Assembly: GCA_016617855.1 (NCBI GenBank)
Contig: JAECUM010033713.1
Span: 17,258 to 81,257 of the forward strand
Direction: 5' to 3'
From: Megalonaias nervosa
Taxonomy: Eukaryota > Mollusca > Bivalvia > Unionida > Unionidae
Length of the DNA stretch: 64,000 bases
Shown: piece after piece, positions 1 to 15,015 of the stretch
How the letters are laid out: each line of letters opens with the position of its first letter
How positions within the stretch are numbered: position 1 is the first letter of the stretch
Notes under the pieces: generated by a model
Database searches by the model: none
Told to the model about the DNA's origin: nothing
What the model saw: the letters and a program-made list of their open reading frames with translations, nothing else
Program-made: the position numbers and the translations under genes

Positions 1-2828
<2,828 letters not shown>

Positions 2829-2900
<72 letters not shown>
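2829..2900. repeat. (TA)n microsatellite, right flank of LTR copy 1
   Basis: A pure TA repeat of about 70 bp directly follows the CA terminus of the LTR-like element. Confidence 0.95.
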
Positions 2901-2902
<2 letters not shown>

Positions 2903-2914
2903 ATCTCATGAAAA

Positions 2915-3112
2915 TAATAATGAATAGGATTGAATTATAATAATAAATATATTGGAATGATAAATTTTAATATGATTGGACGATAATGAATATGACTGAA
3001 TGATAATAATGAATATGATTGGATTATAATGAATATGATTGAATGATAATAATGAATATGATTGGATGATAATGACTATGACTGAATGATAATAATGAAT
3101 ATGATTGGATGA
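2915..3112. repeat. degenerate minisatellite of GAATGATAATAATGAATATGA-type units
   Basis: Short AT-rich units with the core ATAATGAATATGATTG are reiterated about eight times with small length differences. The open reading frame seen on the minus strand here, rich in Ile, Ser and Tyr, is only a by-product of the repeat. Confidence 0.85.
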
Positions 3113-3589
3113 CAATTTGAATGTGCTGAAATTTCAAGACTACTATATTCTATTTTCTTTTATTCCATTTGAGATCTTTGCCAATTTGTTGTGCCACATA
3201 ATAAATGTATTACAAGACGTCTTAGTGTTTATTTCTGCCTGCTGCATGAATCTAACAATGTTTATAAAACATGTACCAAACATCTCCAATCGCTAAGAAT
3301 CTAAGCTTTTGAAACCTCTTTATGATTAGGAAAAAAATAGTCAGTAAATTAGTATTTTAGAGTTTGTTTACCCTGATACGATGGAGTAAAGTTGTCCCTA
3401 ATTAGAGTAATATAGAACTTATATATCAGATATTCAGAAACATTCATTACAGGATACATACGACCTCACACAACTCCCATTTTGCCTTGTCTATTTTCAA
3501 TTAAAAAATGTTTAATTAAATAATAACTGATAAACATCATCCTTTTTACAGTGAAAATCCACCTAATTTAACAATGATTTCAAGAGCTG

Positions 3590-4285
3590 AATAATTCAGA
3601 TACTCCAGACATGATCATAATATCCATACATAGCATACCTAACCATTTCGTACAGAATTCAGATACTGTAGACATGACCATATTATCCATACATAGCAAA
3701 CCTAGCCACTTCGTACGGAATTCAGATACTCCAGACATGATTATAATATCCATACATAGCAAATCTAGACATTACGTACAGAATCCAGATACTCCAGACA
3801 TGATCATGATATCCATACAGAGCAAATCTAGCCATTTCGTACAGAAATCAGATACTCCAGTCATGATCATAATATCCATACATAACAAACGTAGCCATTT
3901 CGTACAGAATTCAGATACTCTAGACATGATCATAATATACAAATATAGCAAATATAGCCATTTCGTACAGAATTCAGATACTCCAGATTATAGTATCCAT
4001 ACATAGCATACCTAGCCATTTCGTACAGAATTCGGATACTCCAGACACGATCATAATATCCATACATAGCAAATCTAGCAATTTTGTACAGAATTCAGAT
4101 ACTCTAGACATGATCATAATATCCATACATAGCAAACGTAACCATTTCGTACAGAATTCAGATACTCCAGACGTGATCATAATATCCATACATAGCAAAT
4201 TTATCAATTTCGTACAGAATTCAGACACTCTAGACATGATTATAGTATCCATACATAGCAAACCTAGCCATTTCGTACAGTTGAA
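3590..4285. repeat. 63-bp tandem array, about 11 copies
   Basis: Units of about 63 bp, including CCATACATAGCAAA and TTTCGTACAGAATTCAGATA, follow each other head to tail. One unit is about 7 bp shorter (near 3966-4022). The unit length is a multiple of three, so ORFs with a 21-residue periodicity run on both strands (3611-4006, 4110-4394, and minus 3974-4324). They show no domain and no selective signature that I can see, and I treat the array as satellite DNA rather than a gene. Confidence 0.93.
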
Positions 4286-6836
4286 AATGATAGGAGTTAA
4301 GTCACACACCACTTTTATCTTCACTTCTAAGTTGAATCAACGACCTTTCCATAAGATCAGAAGATCAAGTATTCATACTTTTTCAAATGAATAAATCACG
4401 AAAATGAGGAATCTTTGTCAAATTAATTTATTCTGTATCAAACGGCTGCAGGTAGATAAATTCTTTACATGATTTAGCTTTGGTTAACATAACGGTAAGC
4501 AAATTTAGGTAATTGTTCTCGTTTATATCTCTGTCGGAATTACATATTGCGATATATTCGTTCTGATATTTCTCAAGAAATGCTTTATTTTGGTGCAAAC
4601 AACACCACCACCCTCACACACACACGAATATGAGATATCAAGCTTTTCCTACTTTGTCATACATTTGTATTAAACTATAAAGGTTAATACTGATGGAGTC
4701 AAATTAAGTTTGATCAGATGCTCAACAATATAAATAAGGGAAAATTAGTTGCATTATTCAACTATTCTTTTTTAGTCGTGTATCTTTTCCCCATTAGGCA
4801 ACATCTACATGTATCAGATAGGTTGACTCAAAACTGTCTGTACTTATAATTATTGTAAATGATGTTTTCTGACGGAGGATGTTCTCTTTTTAAACAAAAC
4901 ATCAAAAATAAACATGTCTGATCTTAAATCGGTGGTCACTTTCTTAACATAACCATGCCCCATAAATAGATCATAGATAAAACAATTTGTCTTATCCTTA
5001 ATACTTTGTCTAACTTAAACGATTAATTATATATTATATCAAATACATGCAGAGCACCTCTATCTTCTTTATGCCGGCACATTTTGATTCGATTGCGAAT
5101 TTACCTGCGTTGATAAAACATAATGCTTGCACGTATATAATTGTGTCATCCCACCAGAAATAAGGAAACAATTTGGAAATTAAACGTGTAGAACATGCAG
5201 AAATCGACATGATTGGATACTCTGCCTGTCGCAAAAGATAATGTATATCAAGTACATTTTAAATTGGGTCTATTTGTTTTATTTGCGGTTGACAAAAAAT
5301 TACCAAATTAAAAAAAGAAAACTGCCGTGAAGAAATCAAAGACTGGGGACCACATGTTGGCTTACATGTGTTTATTGCTATATGAGGTAACTAATTGTAT
5401 AGTGCACAGCGAGGGACTTTGAAGCTCTGTTCCCTTCCTATCTGGGCTTCCGGTTGGTTTGGACCCGTACCCAGGATGAACACTTTTTAAGGCATGTACG
5501 CCAACTCATGGCCTGGCATTTCACCGAAATATATGGAATACTTAGTACTGAAAATGTGGGGTTCCATAAGGATACGATTCAGCCTAGTATTATCGTCTTC
5601 ATTCTTCAAGGAAGCTATAATACCATTACCCGTCTTGTGTTTGTTTATGCTGTTATGTTAGGTCTATGTGCGTATCCAATACAGTTCCCTTTTCCTTTGG
5701 ACATTTTAGAACAGTATTTTTTTTATCATTAGAGATCCTAATCGCTATGTTCTTAAATTGATGTGAATTGCTGCTTTGCCACCAGTCATCACTCCCCACC
5801 CCACCCATTGGGAGGCTAAGGAGTGGGGGTAGAGTTGTCCAAAAGTCTCGGAAGCCTTTCAAGTGTAGTCTTGTATCAACCAACCCCCACCCCCACATCA
5901 AAGGGCTGGTTCAAAATGCTCTTTATTCTGAATGTTCTAATCCTAATGATTACGTCAACCAGAGGTTTACTTCGCATGTAATAATTCCAGATGAAGTAGT
6001 AAAGGTAGAGTTCTGATTACCTACCCCGACAGCTCAGCGCAGACTGTAGAGACACTAGATAATTAGTTACGTTTAGAATCACAATATAGAGGTGTCGTGG
6101 TGAAATGTGCATCGGTTGCTTTCTAACTGATACCTTTGTGCATATTGCAACTTTGGTAGTTAACAAGTTTCTCCTCCGGACATGCAGACCATACCGAAAA
6201 AATGTAGCACGTGAAGCGGCAACCATTATTTCAAGTGTGCTAAAAACAAATCAAAAGGAAACGCAAAACTAGACCGCTTTGGCACCACATTATTTTGTTC
6301 GCCCACTGATATAGAACGTCGCGTAGCGAAGAAACGATGGTGATAGGCCTTGAGACAGAAGGCTGTTGTTCCATTAGTTTTGTTGCTTTCATGATGCCTG
6401 GGGTTTTGATGGCCAGAAACAAGGCTTATTATACATTATCAGCGAGTCCTTTTTATGATCTCACGAGATTCGGATTTTCCGCGGGTTATTGCTTATTTTT
6501 TTTCTTTCTACTTCGTCAATCACAATCAAAGCGTATGTCTTGCGCGCGTTAGACCATATTTGGTTCTTTATGGCTGTATACTGATCGATTTAATCGATAA
6601 TAGGTTGGGTCGGAAATCCGGGCACTTTTCCTCATCCGGGCATTTTTTAGTGCATAGTTACGACCACCGACGTGAAAACGCACCGCTATTATTCTAGGTG
6701 ACCTACATAGCATGTGGGAGAAATTTATTTTAAAATATTAAGATATGCCGAAGATTTGCAGAACTTGAAATACAATTGTAACATGTTTAATAGTAATAAT
6801 CGGATTAAAACTTTGTAAGAAACTAATACTACAGGA
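4286..6836. other. host DNA, nothing recognised
   Basis: ORFs are short and unrelated to any family I know. A short CCCCACCC-rich patch near 5795-5905 gives reciprocal ORFs on both strands that look like compositional noise. Confidence 0.4.
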
Positions 6837-7842
6837 TTGTTGTTATTGCAATTATATTGGCTGTGTCTTCTAAAAATTCAAGGTATGTCTCAAAAAACGC
6901 TAGGAGCAAAAGCGGCAAAGTCACATTATAGCCTGAAGACTAGACTTACATGGTTTGGTAAACTGGCTACAAAAACTCTATTCCAAATATTTGATACTAC
7001 AATAGCACAAATTTTGATTAATGGGTCGGAAGTCTTGGGTTTCTACAAAGCAGTTGACATTAAAGTTGTACATACGTCATTTTGCGAATGTATTATTGGT
7101 ATTACAAAACACACACCAGATGCTTTAACTATAATTAACTGGGTAAAATGCTAATTCAAGTAGTAAGATGTAAAATATTTTTAAGTACTGATCCAAATTA
7201 TTAAACATAACTGATGATAGATGCCCAACAATGCCCAACACAAGGCTATAACCTACAACTGACTTATGGCGAACACTGACTATTGGGTGAATCACATTAG
7301 CTTGTATCGGTGTTTACAATGTAACTGTCAGTCATACATATATAATTTTATAATATATGTATGACTGATAGTTAAATGGTAAGCAACGATATGAGCGCCT
7401 GTGGGGTGAATAAAGTTAAGAATCTACTGTTTTCATACGGAATGGGATAAGTTTGTGTTAATCTAGGGCTGGGTGGTGAGAATGTCTTTTATCTACTTTT
7501 AAAACTATATTTCATTATATTTCAACAACGTTGTAAAGATTTTTTCAACAAGACCTAAATGGAAAGCTAAATTCAATGGATAGATTACGATTTTATAATT
7601 AGATCAGAAACAGTATAAGTTGTCAATACTATGTAGATTATTTGAAATCTTCATACAGTGTTAGTCTAGTATGCATGTTGAAAAATGGAAGCTTTCCCCA
7701 CAATGGCAAATATATGTATAAAAATACCCCCTATGTTGAAAGATTGTGGCCTTTTTGTGCAGATATAGAAGATGAGTTTCACTTTGCTGCCAAACGTCCC
7801 ATGTATGAGAAAGGTATTTGTACATTCATACATTATTTGTAA
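6837..7842 (+). pseudogene. decayed non-LTR retrotransposon (LINE) reverse transcriptase C-terminal region
   Basis: The reading frame at 6837-7154 includes a segment like LTWFGKLATKTLFQIFD followed by VVHTSFC and a Thr/Lys-rich stretch. In my memory of LINE proteins this is the region just after the RT palm and thumb, where a 'WFG.. ..LF.IFD...PIL.YGSE.W' pattern precedes the C-terminal extension. A second piece, roughly 7560-7842, contains NTPYVERLWPFC and EDEFHF, the usual C-terminal Cys/His-containing tail of such ORFs. The two pieces are separated by about 400 bp of unrelated sequence, including a hairpin at 7322-7374, and frames change between them. This is a relic; the clade (CR1, L2 or RTE) was not determined. 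Confidence 0.65.
7322..7374. repeat. 21-bp-stem hairpin
   Basis: Bases 7322-7342 are complementary to 7354-7374 with a single G-T wobble and an 11-nt AT-rich loop. It could be the foldback core of a small inverted-repeat insertion in the LINE relic, or a chance or miRNA-precursor-like hairpin. Confidence 0.7.
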
Positions 7843-7849
7843 TGCAAAC

Positions 7850-8858
7850 AACACTGTTTTATAACTTTATCCAGAAAATCAATAATAGATTAATATCCTA
7901 CATAATTTTGTTATTTATCTAGCAAAATCTTTACAAGTGAGAGAATCAGTGTAATAATCCTAGAATCGTTATGTTTTGTGGTTGTACAATATTTTTGATA
8001 CATGCATGTAATTTAGTCTGATGGCCTATGTTACAAATAACGACGATTATTATTATTATTATTATTATTATTATTGTTGTTGTTGTTGTTGTTGTTAATG
8101 GTCTATATGTTCAAGATCATAAGTAATAACAGCTTACATTTTTAAATCTGATCTAGATGAGTTATTAAAAAAAAATAGGTTAAACAAAAAGATGGACAAT
8201 TACTTCAACAAAATATTTTTTAAAAAAGAAAATAAATTTACCATGTGTATCTGTGAGATATTTGTGAACATCAGGTCACGTCACATTAGGCCATTTGATT
8301 GAATTATTATTCAAAGTTCGGCTGTCTGTTTCTAACGACATTCTTTAATTTCAACAACAGTAAGTTTCTGTTAACAGCGCGCACAAGCGTTCTTTTTTTT
8401 TTTTTTTTTTTTGTAACTTTAAGACAGTACAAAAATGACTAACTGATATTATGATTTCTGTATTTATATTTGTCGTTTTTATTAATGAAAACTATACAAT
8501 ATACGAACTAAAATGCTAATACAGTCTTCAAACTGTCGTTAACACTAATTGGCGGATATTGTCGTGTACACGTGTGTGCGACACGTACACACCACCGCGG
8601 TCGCACATCTTCTCAAACTACAATAATAATTAGATATACACATATTTGTTGTTTTATATCCTGCTTTTAGAGAAGACTTTGCAGTAGTTCCTAACTGAAA
8701 AAAAAAAATAATAAAGAAAATAAAGGTAAAATAGAACGGTTTGAAATATTGAACATATATAACGCTACAGGACACACGGTACTAATGGTATGGAAAAATG
8801 GGAACCAACCTGGAAATGGGTGAACATTTAATAGAGTATATATGGGTTTGGGTGGCCA
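7850..8858. other. non-coding host DNA with simple repeats
   Basis: The stretch holds (ATT)n/(GTT)n at 8047-8096 and a T20 run at 8393-8412. No gene was recognised. The minus-strand ORF at 8545-8775 has no identifiable domain. Confidence 0.5.
8047..8096. repeat. (ATT)n-(GTT)n compound microsatellite
   Basis: About eleven ATT units pass directly into about six GTT units. Confidence 0.97.
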
Positions 8859-9245
8859 GGATTGGTTAATAATGTAAGTTATGTTTTTGGAAAAAGAATC
8901 TTTTGAGAGCTTATCCTAGTTGTAAGTGAAAAAAAATATAAAAAAAACAGAGACATTGTTTTATTGATGGAATTCCAGTCATTTAACAGTCTTGAGTTTG
9001 GAACACTCATTACTAAAATTAGCACCTGACTCTTTGGTGCGGAATTGAAAGCACATGTTTCAAACACATGCAGGTCCAGAAATTGCCGCGGCTCATATCC
9101 TTTCCTCTACACAGAAGCTGACATCCAGGTTTCATCTATACAGATAAATATAGGTTTGATCATGGGCACTCAGAAATTTTAAGTTATTGAATTTTTAATA
9201 TCATGGTGTTTGCATAGGTTTACTGTGGGAACTGAATTAGTACCG
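8859..9245 (+). repeat. dispersed repeat family Y, copy 1
   Basis: The segment aligns by eye over about 390 bp with 46649-47025 in the same orientation. Shared blocks include AGAATCTTTTGAGAGCTT, GCACCTGACTCTTTGGTG and AATATCATGGTGTT. The second copy is inside the 4.99-kb TIR element. Nothing coding is evident, and the class of repeat is unknown. Confidence 0.75.
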
Positions 9246-10287
9246 TGACTCCTACACTACTGTTACTAAGAGATTGTTTTCACTTCGCATTATGGCGGAA
9301 AGTAGGTCGCTAAGCGAGTGACGTCATGCCGACCGAACCTTGAACTCTTCCTCGGAGATTTCGTAGCGCCTTTGATATGTGGCCTGAGAATGTGATGAGC
9401 TATGTTTTTCGGCCAAGACGCGGACTGCTTCGTGCTTTTGGTTTTCAGGAAGAGTCGTGGGCTAATAGTAGCTGCATTTCCTGCAAAGGAAATTAGACCA
9501 CAACTAAAATCAGTGGTTAAAATGATAATTACAAAGGGGGCAGCAGTGACTGTTCACAATATTATAATTCCCACAACATCGGTGCCCAAAGACAGCCGTC
9601 AGTGTGCTGTCAGCATCGTCAACTACACGTATTCAGCGCACGTACCACTGAAGATGAAGCGATGCTATTCAGCCTTTGTCTGTAAGGGAGGTATCGGCCT
9701 CGCCGAAGATCTTGTGGTTTTTGGAGCTTTGGGTATAGCGACATTATAATTCCGCTGTGAGGAGCGTTACATGAAAGTTTAGTTGATCTGAAAAGGACGA
9801 AGGGCGGGGTTTAGCTTCCATGCGAACAAGCACCTCAAATCAATCACAGAGTTTTATTTGGCGAGAGGGCGGTGATATCACAGAAGATGTCGGTTTGTTT
9901 CATATCACTCGACATGGAAATAACATAGTTTTCATTACTCGCACTCTCGCTAAAAATTGCAAATTCCACGCCACATGTCAGCACGTTCACTGACTGTTTG
10001 TCTTTCTCACCGATTAATGTGATGCAAAAGAACGCGTCTTTTTCATTCCGAAAATAACCTACTGTTTTTTTTCCCTCTGGGGAGAGGAACAATAGAGGGC
10101 CCTACATACCCAGACGGAAATATTATAGGTGTAAATTTAGTTACGTTAAATTACACTTTGTCATTGTAGTTGCATTTGCGCCTGAGATGCTACAGGGGCA
10201 GTACTTAGCTGTTGTTGTGACAGTGAAAGTACATTGTCCCTATCTAATGGCAGTTTGGTCTAGGATGCCCTCGGTAACACTAGTGCT
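9246..10287. other. CpG-richer block with unassigned ORF 9402-9749
   Basis: Base composition shifts from AT-rich to more balanced, with many CG dinucleotides and a TGACGTCA (CRE-type) site at about 9320. One + strand ORF (9402-9749, 115 codons) has hydrophobic and basic stretches but no domain I can name. A minus ORF at 9844-10092 is likewise unassigned. It could hold an exon or promoter of an unrecognised host gene, or part of a decayed element. Confidence 0.3.
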
Positions 10288-10311
10288 CAACACACACACA
10301 CACACACACAC

Positions 10312-10389
<78 letters not shown>
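10288..10389. repeat. (CA)n-(TA)n compound microsatellite
   Basis: About 12 CA units are followed by about 38 TA units. ORFs of alternating Ile-Tyr across it on both strands are artefacts of the repeat. Confidence 0.98.
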
Positions 10390-10391
<2 letters not shown>

Positions 10392-12577
10392 CATCCTTGT
10401 TCCTCACAATCTGAGCCGGTATGTGGCAACCGCAAGTTGGTGCAAATATCCTTCCGCCCGTGGTTTGTATTCCTTGCCGATGTCCACTTGTTCAGCAAGC
10501 TGCATCACTACTACTCGTACTTCTTCACTATGCCTGCTTCCTCTCCCATGACGTTTATTTTAAACTATTCGAGTTCTTATTGCGAAAGTAGCTGAGAATC
10601 CCATCGGATGAGATCATAGCACCTACTGGTGTCTCCGGCTGCAAACATATACAGAAAGCCAGTTGTAAGACATTCTAGTGAGGCGCCAGCAGGACCGGCA
10701 ATGCTGCCATGATGTTAATTAAAAGACCCATTTAAACGGACTGAAAGCTATATCTACGTTCAGTCATCACAACTCTCGTGGAGTTTAATAAAATCAAGAC
10801 TGGCGCCCGGGACGGTGACAATGTCCTTGTCGTTGCTGAATGTAAAACTACTAATGTTTTGAAAGTCTTATGTTGAATCCCAACGATAATAACCAGACGC
10901 AAGTATTGCCTTAACCCTACCAACTGGCATGATTTTCTCAGCCGTTAAGTACACAGCCCTTAAGCTGGTGCTGGTGCCTATGCTGGCAGTGCAAATAATG
11001 ACAACCTCGCGGCAGTGAATTTCATCCTCTTAGACAAAAGGTGCAGATGGTCGGGACAAACGCAATGTGGGTACAAATGAAACTAATGCTTAATTTTAAG
11101 GTTGACAGTGCACTCCAGCGTATTTATTGGTGTTCGTTTTTCATCTAAATTATATATCAAGACTTTGCCTAATCTGCGTCAATGTTGTTTACCACAAGAA
11201 AGAGTGCGCATGTCATCTTAGGACTATCCACCCACTCCCAGCTATATTTATATGATCGAGCTGCACATACAGCTGTAGGATATTGATAAACTCAGATAGA
11301 TTAGGTGTTATGTATGTGCTCCCTGACTGGGAAAAACGCCGCCGCTATCCTCACATATGGGCTCTTCACGGATCGGGATCTGGCCAGAAAGTCTCATTTT
11401 CGTCTAATCCAAAGATTTGGGCTAGCAACGGATGCAGATAAATATTTCTCCTGGAAGCCGCAGGAACTATTTTACTATCACTGTCTGGTTGCCGCTTTGA
11501 AGACCGCAGTTAAATCAGGAATGGCAGTTTGTACAACTTTTTCCAGCCTATGTATGTTATAATAAATATAGTTGATTTAGCGTATCTGTCCCATGCCAAA
11601 TAAAATTTGTTGTTACTAAGCGCAGCCAAAATGTTGTGCCATCATAGTCTGTATGAAAGCTCCAAGAGTGTAATGCCCGTACTTGCGTCTGTGCATGTTA
11701 CCTGTTCCACAGCCACGGATCCAAACAGAGGGTCCGTCAATTTAACATGCCATGTCAAGCAAAGCACCTAGCCTTAATAGCGACGCGAAATATAGCGGCC
11801 GCGGCCGAGGCTTGAACTAAATCGACGAAGAGAGAGTGGAGGTTCATGAACTGTTGATTAATCTCGACGTGTAAATACGGGATGGTATTTCAATTGGGTC
11901 CAGTGTGTTGACGTATTCAATAAGCACAAGCTACCTTGGTTCAAGTCCGAAGTTATTATATATGGTTGAAACCCAGGGTCGGCAGGGGTTGAAATGGGGT
12001 CTTGGTAAAATCAGGTAAGCTTTACGCGACCACCGGTTATGGTGTTAGCGTCAACATCCACCTGTTGTCTGCTGGAATGGCAAGGGTAGAGTTGCAGTGT
12101 TTACTTTTTTAATGTTTTGTTTCAAATGAAAAACATTCTCGCTCAAATCTGTGGACTTCTTAAGACGAAACAGGGTGGGACCCATTTAAAAACAGCATCG
12201 ACATAGTTATTTACGAACGCTTTTGTAACGAGTTAAATGCGGATACGAACATGGATTGGCGGCATTAAACACTGCACAAACAGCGGCCATCGTAGCTGGT
12301 ATGACGTTTCCCAGGTCATTAACTTCGGATAATGTACGGGATATTTGATCCACGTAACCGGTTCGTACATATCATGTGTGAAACAGTAACTGAGATGGTT
12401 TTATATCTCGATCTTGCTCACTGCCAAGAAAGGTTTATCAAGGAGAAGGAGGAATCAGAGCCATCTCTGATTGTGATAGTTTGGATCGCTTCGGGGTTGA
12501 TGAACTGCGATAGCCATGGAGAAATCAGTAATTTATCCCCGGTACGTCGGCGTGCAAACTGATGACGTCTTCGTCCT

Positions 12578-12823
12578 TCAAAGTGCGATTCTGTGCCTTC
12601 CCCTTAATACCCTCCACTGACTTTCTGTACATAGTATGCAAGTCTGACATGTAGTCGTACATTGGCAAGCTACACACGTTGAGTGCTTGTCAGCCCTGAG
12701 ATTCCAATGTTTACAAAGCTTACACTTGGTCTTGCCCGTCGTTCTAAATCTGTAAAATACAGCAGACAATATATACAGATGCAGCAAGGCACCCATCCTG
12801 TTTTGTGAACTCGTAGTGTACAT
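12578..12823 (-). pseudogene. Cys-rich ORF fragment, possibly a retroelement zinc-finger
   Basis: The translated minus strand contains KCKLCKHWNLRADKHSTC and then CVAC...CQTCILC...W. This spacing of paired cysteines resembles the zinc-binding C-terminal part of gag-like proteins of tyrosine-recombinase (DIRS) retroelements as I remember them. The match is weak and rests on Cys spacing only. The ORF is short, starts at a non-specific ATG and has no neighbouring pol gene. It could equally be an exon of a host zinc-finger protein. Confidence 0.25.
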
Positions 12824-12950
12824 GCAGAGCTACACACTATGACAATTACTTGTAAATAGGGCGCACGTGGCCACCAATACAGGTGGAATAATGAAGCGTC
12901 GCTATTAATATTTACGTAGTGGACGATACAATATCATTTCTAATAAAAGT

Positions 12951-13290
12951 TACCTGTAAGAAAGGTCAATTTACTCCCTATGCAAGTAAAATCCCTGAAG
13001 CGTCGGTTATATTAACTATGAAGTGGTCCCTATGACTAAACATTGTATAGAAAACTTACCTGTAAGTATCCGAAACGCGGTGGATACTATTCAGCAATAT
13101 AATCTGAGTTTGCTATAGTAAACACAATACATGCACATAAAAAATGGACACTGAAGTGTCACGATGCTTAAGAAATGGGCACTATGACATCAATTGTAAG
13201 ACAATGTTACCTGTAGGAAAGGCCAATGACGGTCTATATAGGTAAAATCAGTAAAGTGTCACATATAAACACGAAGTGGACTGTAAGGGT
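12951..13290. repeat. diverged direct duplication around TTACCTGTA(A/G)GAAAGG
   Basis: Segments near 12951-13040 and 13204-13290 share TTACCTGTA.GAAAGG.CAAT, a GTAAAATC block and GAAGTGG at matching spacing. A partial third TTACCTGTAAG lies at 13057. It is an old local duplication of about 255 bp. Confidence 0.55.
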
Positions 13291-14808
13291 GCAAATTTCT
13301 GTCGATCTATGAAGAAAACATTAAGTTGGATAGGTGAACGATTAATTAGATTTATGGGGACTGGCACGAGTTTAAATCGCCGTAACGCACTGATTTGGTA
13401 ATGTCACTGTCATGCGAGCAGTGGTTCTTAATTGAAACTTAGTTTATTTAACTGAAGGGATAGGGTTAACCTCCGATCTGTATCGAAAACTGTCAATTCT
13501 GAAACTTCCCAGCGATAGGTATTTGGTAATCCGTTTGGCAGACGGACTACAATTTTGGCGCCAAATTTAGGCGGGAGATGTATTTAACTCAGATTGGTTA
13601 CGCTGTGTAAAGGGGGCATGATTCCACTCGAAAACTATCAGTTTAATATGCGTATCGCAACAATTTTAAATTAGTCTACACTTCTTCTGCGAGAGAAGTA
13701 TCAAAGGGTGAAAGACTCCGGGCTGACTTAGAAGATATTCGCTCGTAATTAGGATCCAAGGGATTGGATGTCTGGAAAAATCTACAAAACAATTTTAGCG
13801 GTAAAGCTTGAAGACACAAGGTATTTGTATCAGTCTCATGTAAATTCCTTGATATCACGATATATTGATTTATTTGCTTATATTCGTAGATCCATTCTCT
13901 TGATATGATTACATTTGTGTGACGATTTGTTTGATTTATTTGCTTATATTTGCATGTATTTATCTGGTTAGATTCGTAGATCAATTTTCTTGATATGAAT
14001 TCAACTGTGCGAGTTCATCGATACGAGTCCGTACAATGATATTCTTTATATATGTTTGATGAATCGTTTGATTGTTTAGTCTCGATCGTTATAGGTAAAT
14101 ATGTATCTAGAATTTCATGCCTTACTTTAGTTGATAGGAGTACGAGAATTCGTGTAAATTCTCCGATTTAGATAATGTCACATATGATAAAGGCTTGAGT
14201 GCGTATTGACTGAAATTGATGTTTGTAAACCATTTAGTGGGGTTTTATATATGCTAGAGACTTGAATGCGTGTAGTCTCTATAAATACTATGGTTGTGAC
14301 ATGTAAAGAATTTCATTCATTCACTTGTGTAATTAAGTCGAGGCCAGAACTGATGTCTCAGGGTGTTGTAATGTAAGTTAGTATTTGAACTAGCCATTAG
14401 GAAGTACATTAATCTTAGGGAACTAGGTTTGTACGGTCCGCAGTGTTTAGGTAAGACCAGATGGACGTGGTATCTGTTTGAATACGATAGGATTTATCTG
14501 ACATTAACAAGAGAGAGAGAGTTATGAGCTCTTCTCAGAAAAGGTATACAATAGAACTCTTAGGGTGTCGTTTGTTTACTTTTGGAAGCTGAGAGCTGTC
14601 CCACTAGGGTTCTACGTGACGTATCACGAACTTGCTAAGCCAAAGTGACCACACAAAGTTGGAAGGCAAAAGGCAGCAATAGACCTGAGAATTTGGAAAA
14701 AGTGGATAAGTGAAAGGACCCAGACTCACAGGCACAAGGAAGTCAAGGGAACAGTCGCCGAGATTTGGACTGATGCAAAAACTATCAGGTTATGAATCTG
14801 TACAAAGC

Positions 14809-14981
14809 AGCAGCAGAGAGGGTGAACCCTACAACTTTGTAGAGACCTTATGTTTGAAAATTAAAGGTTCCTACGAAGGCTAAAAAAAGAAGTTTTTGTC
14901 TTAATAATGAAAACTTCTTTAATTGACCAGATTTTTTCACAATCTGGTCACATACGTATGTCATTCACCCTCTCTGCTGCT
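14809..14981 (+). repeat. left terminal inverted repeat (173 bp) with nested palindromes
   Basis: The outer end AGCAGCAGAGAGGGTGAA (14809-14826) is repeated in perfect inverse as the inner end (14964-14981), so the TIR itself is a foldback. Two further stems lie inside: 11 bp (14886-14896 with 14910-14920) and 10 bp (14924-14933 with 14941-14950, the GACCAGATT/AATCTGGTC pair). The whole repeat matches the inverse of 24199-24382 with small indels. Confidence 0.95.
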
Positions 14982-14988
14982 ATAAATT
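14981..14988 (+). promoter_or_regulatory. TATA-like box at the inner edge of the left TIR
   Basis: TATAAATT starts on the last base of the left TIR and lies 27 bases upstream of the first start codon (15016). If it is used, the mRNA would have almost no 5' leader. This is inferred from sequence and spacing only. Confidence 0.4.
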
Positions 14989-15015
14989 AAACAGCCAGTA
15001 TAGATATTATCAATA

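Larger units (their letters stand above)
10390..14808. other. host DNA left of the Polinton, no confident gene
   Basis: The first part, to about 12.9 kb, is more GC-rich than the surroundings, with a GCGGCCGC site near 11800. Several short ORFs (11305-11562 +, 12332-12562 +) have no recognisable domain. The minus ORF at 12578-12823 is Cys-rich and listed separately. Between 13.3 and 14.8 kb the sequence is AT-rich with imperfect local repeats around 13850-13990. Confidence 0.35.

Noticed and set aside
3590..4285. CRISPR-like array
   Set aside because: The repeats are directly contiguous without unique spacers, and the DNA is eukaryotic.
3611..4394. ORFs with 21-residue repeats as a repeat protein gene
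   Set aside because: Both strands are open because the 63-bp unit is a multiple of three; no start context, domain or flanking exon signal.
10187..10498. ORFs over the CA/TA microsatellite
   Set aside because: The Ile-Tyr and Thr-His runs come from the simple repeat.
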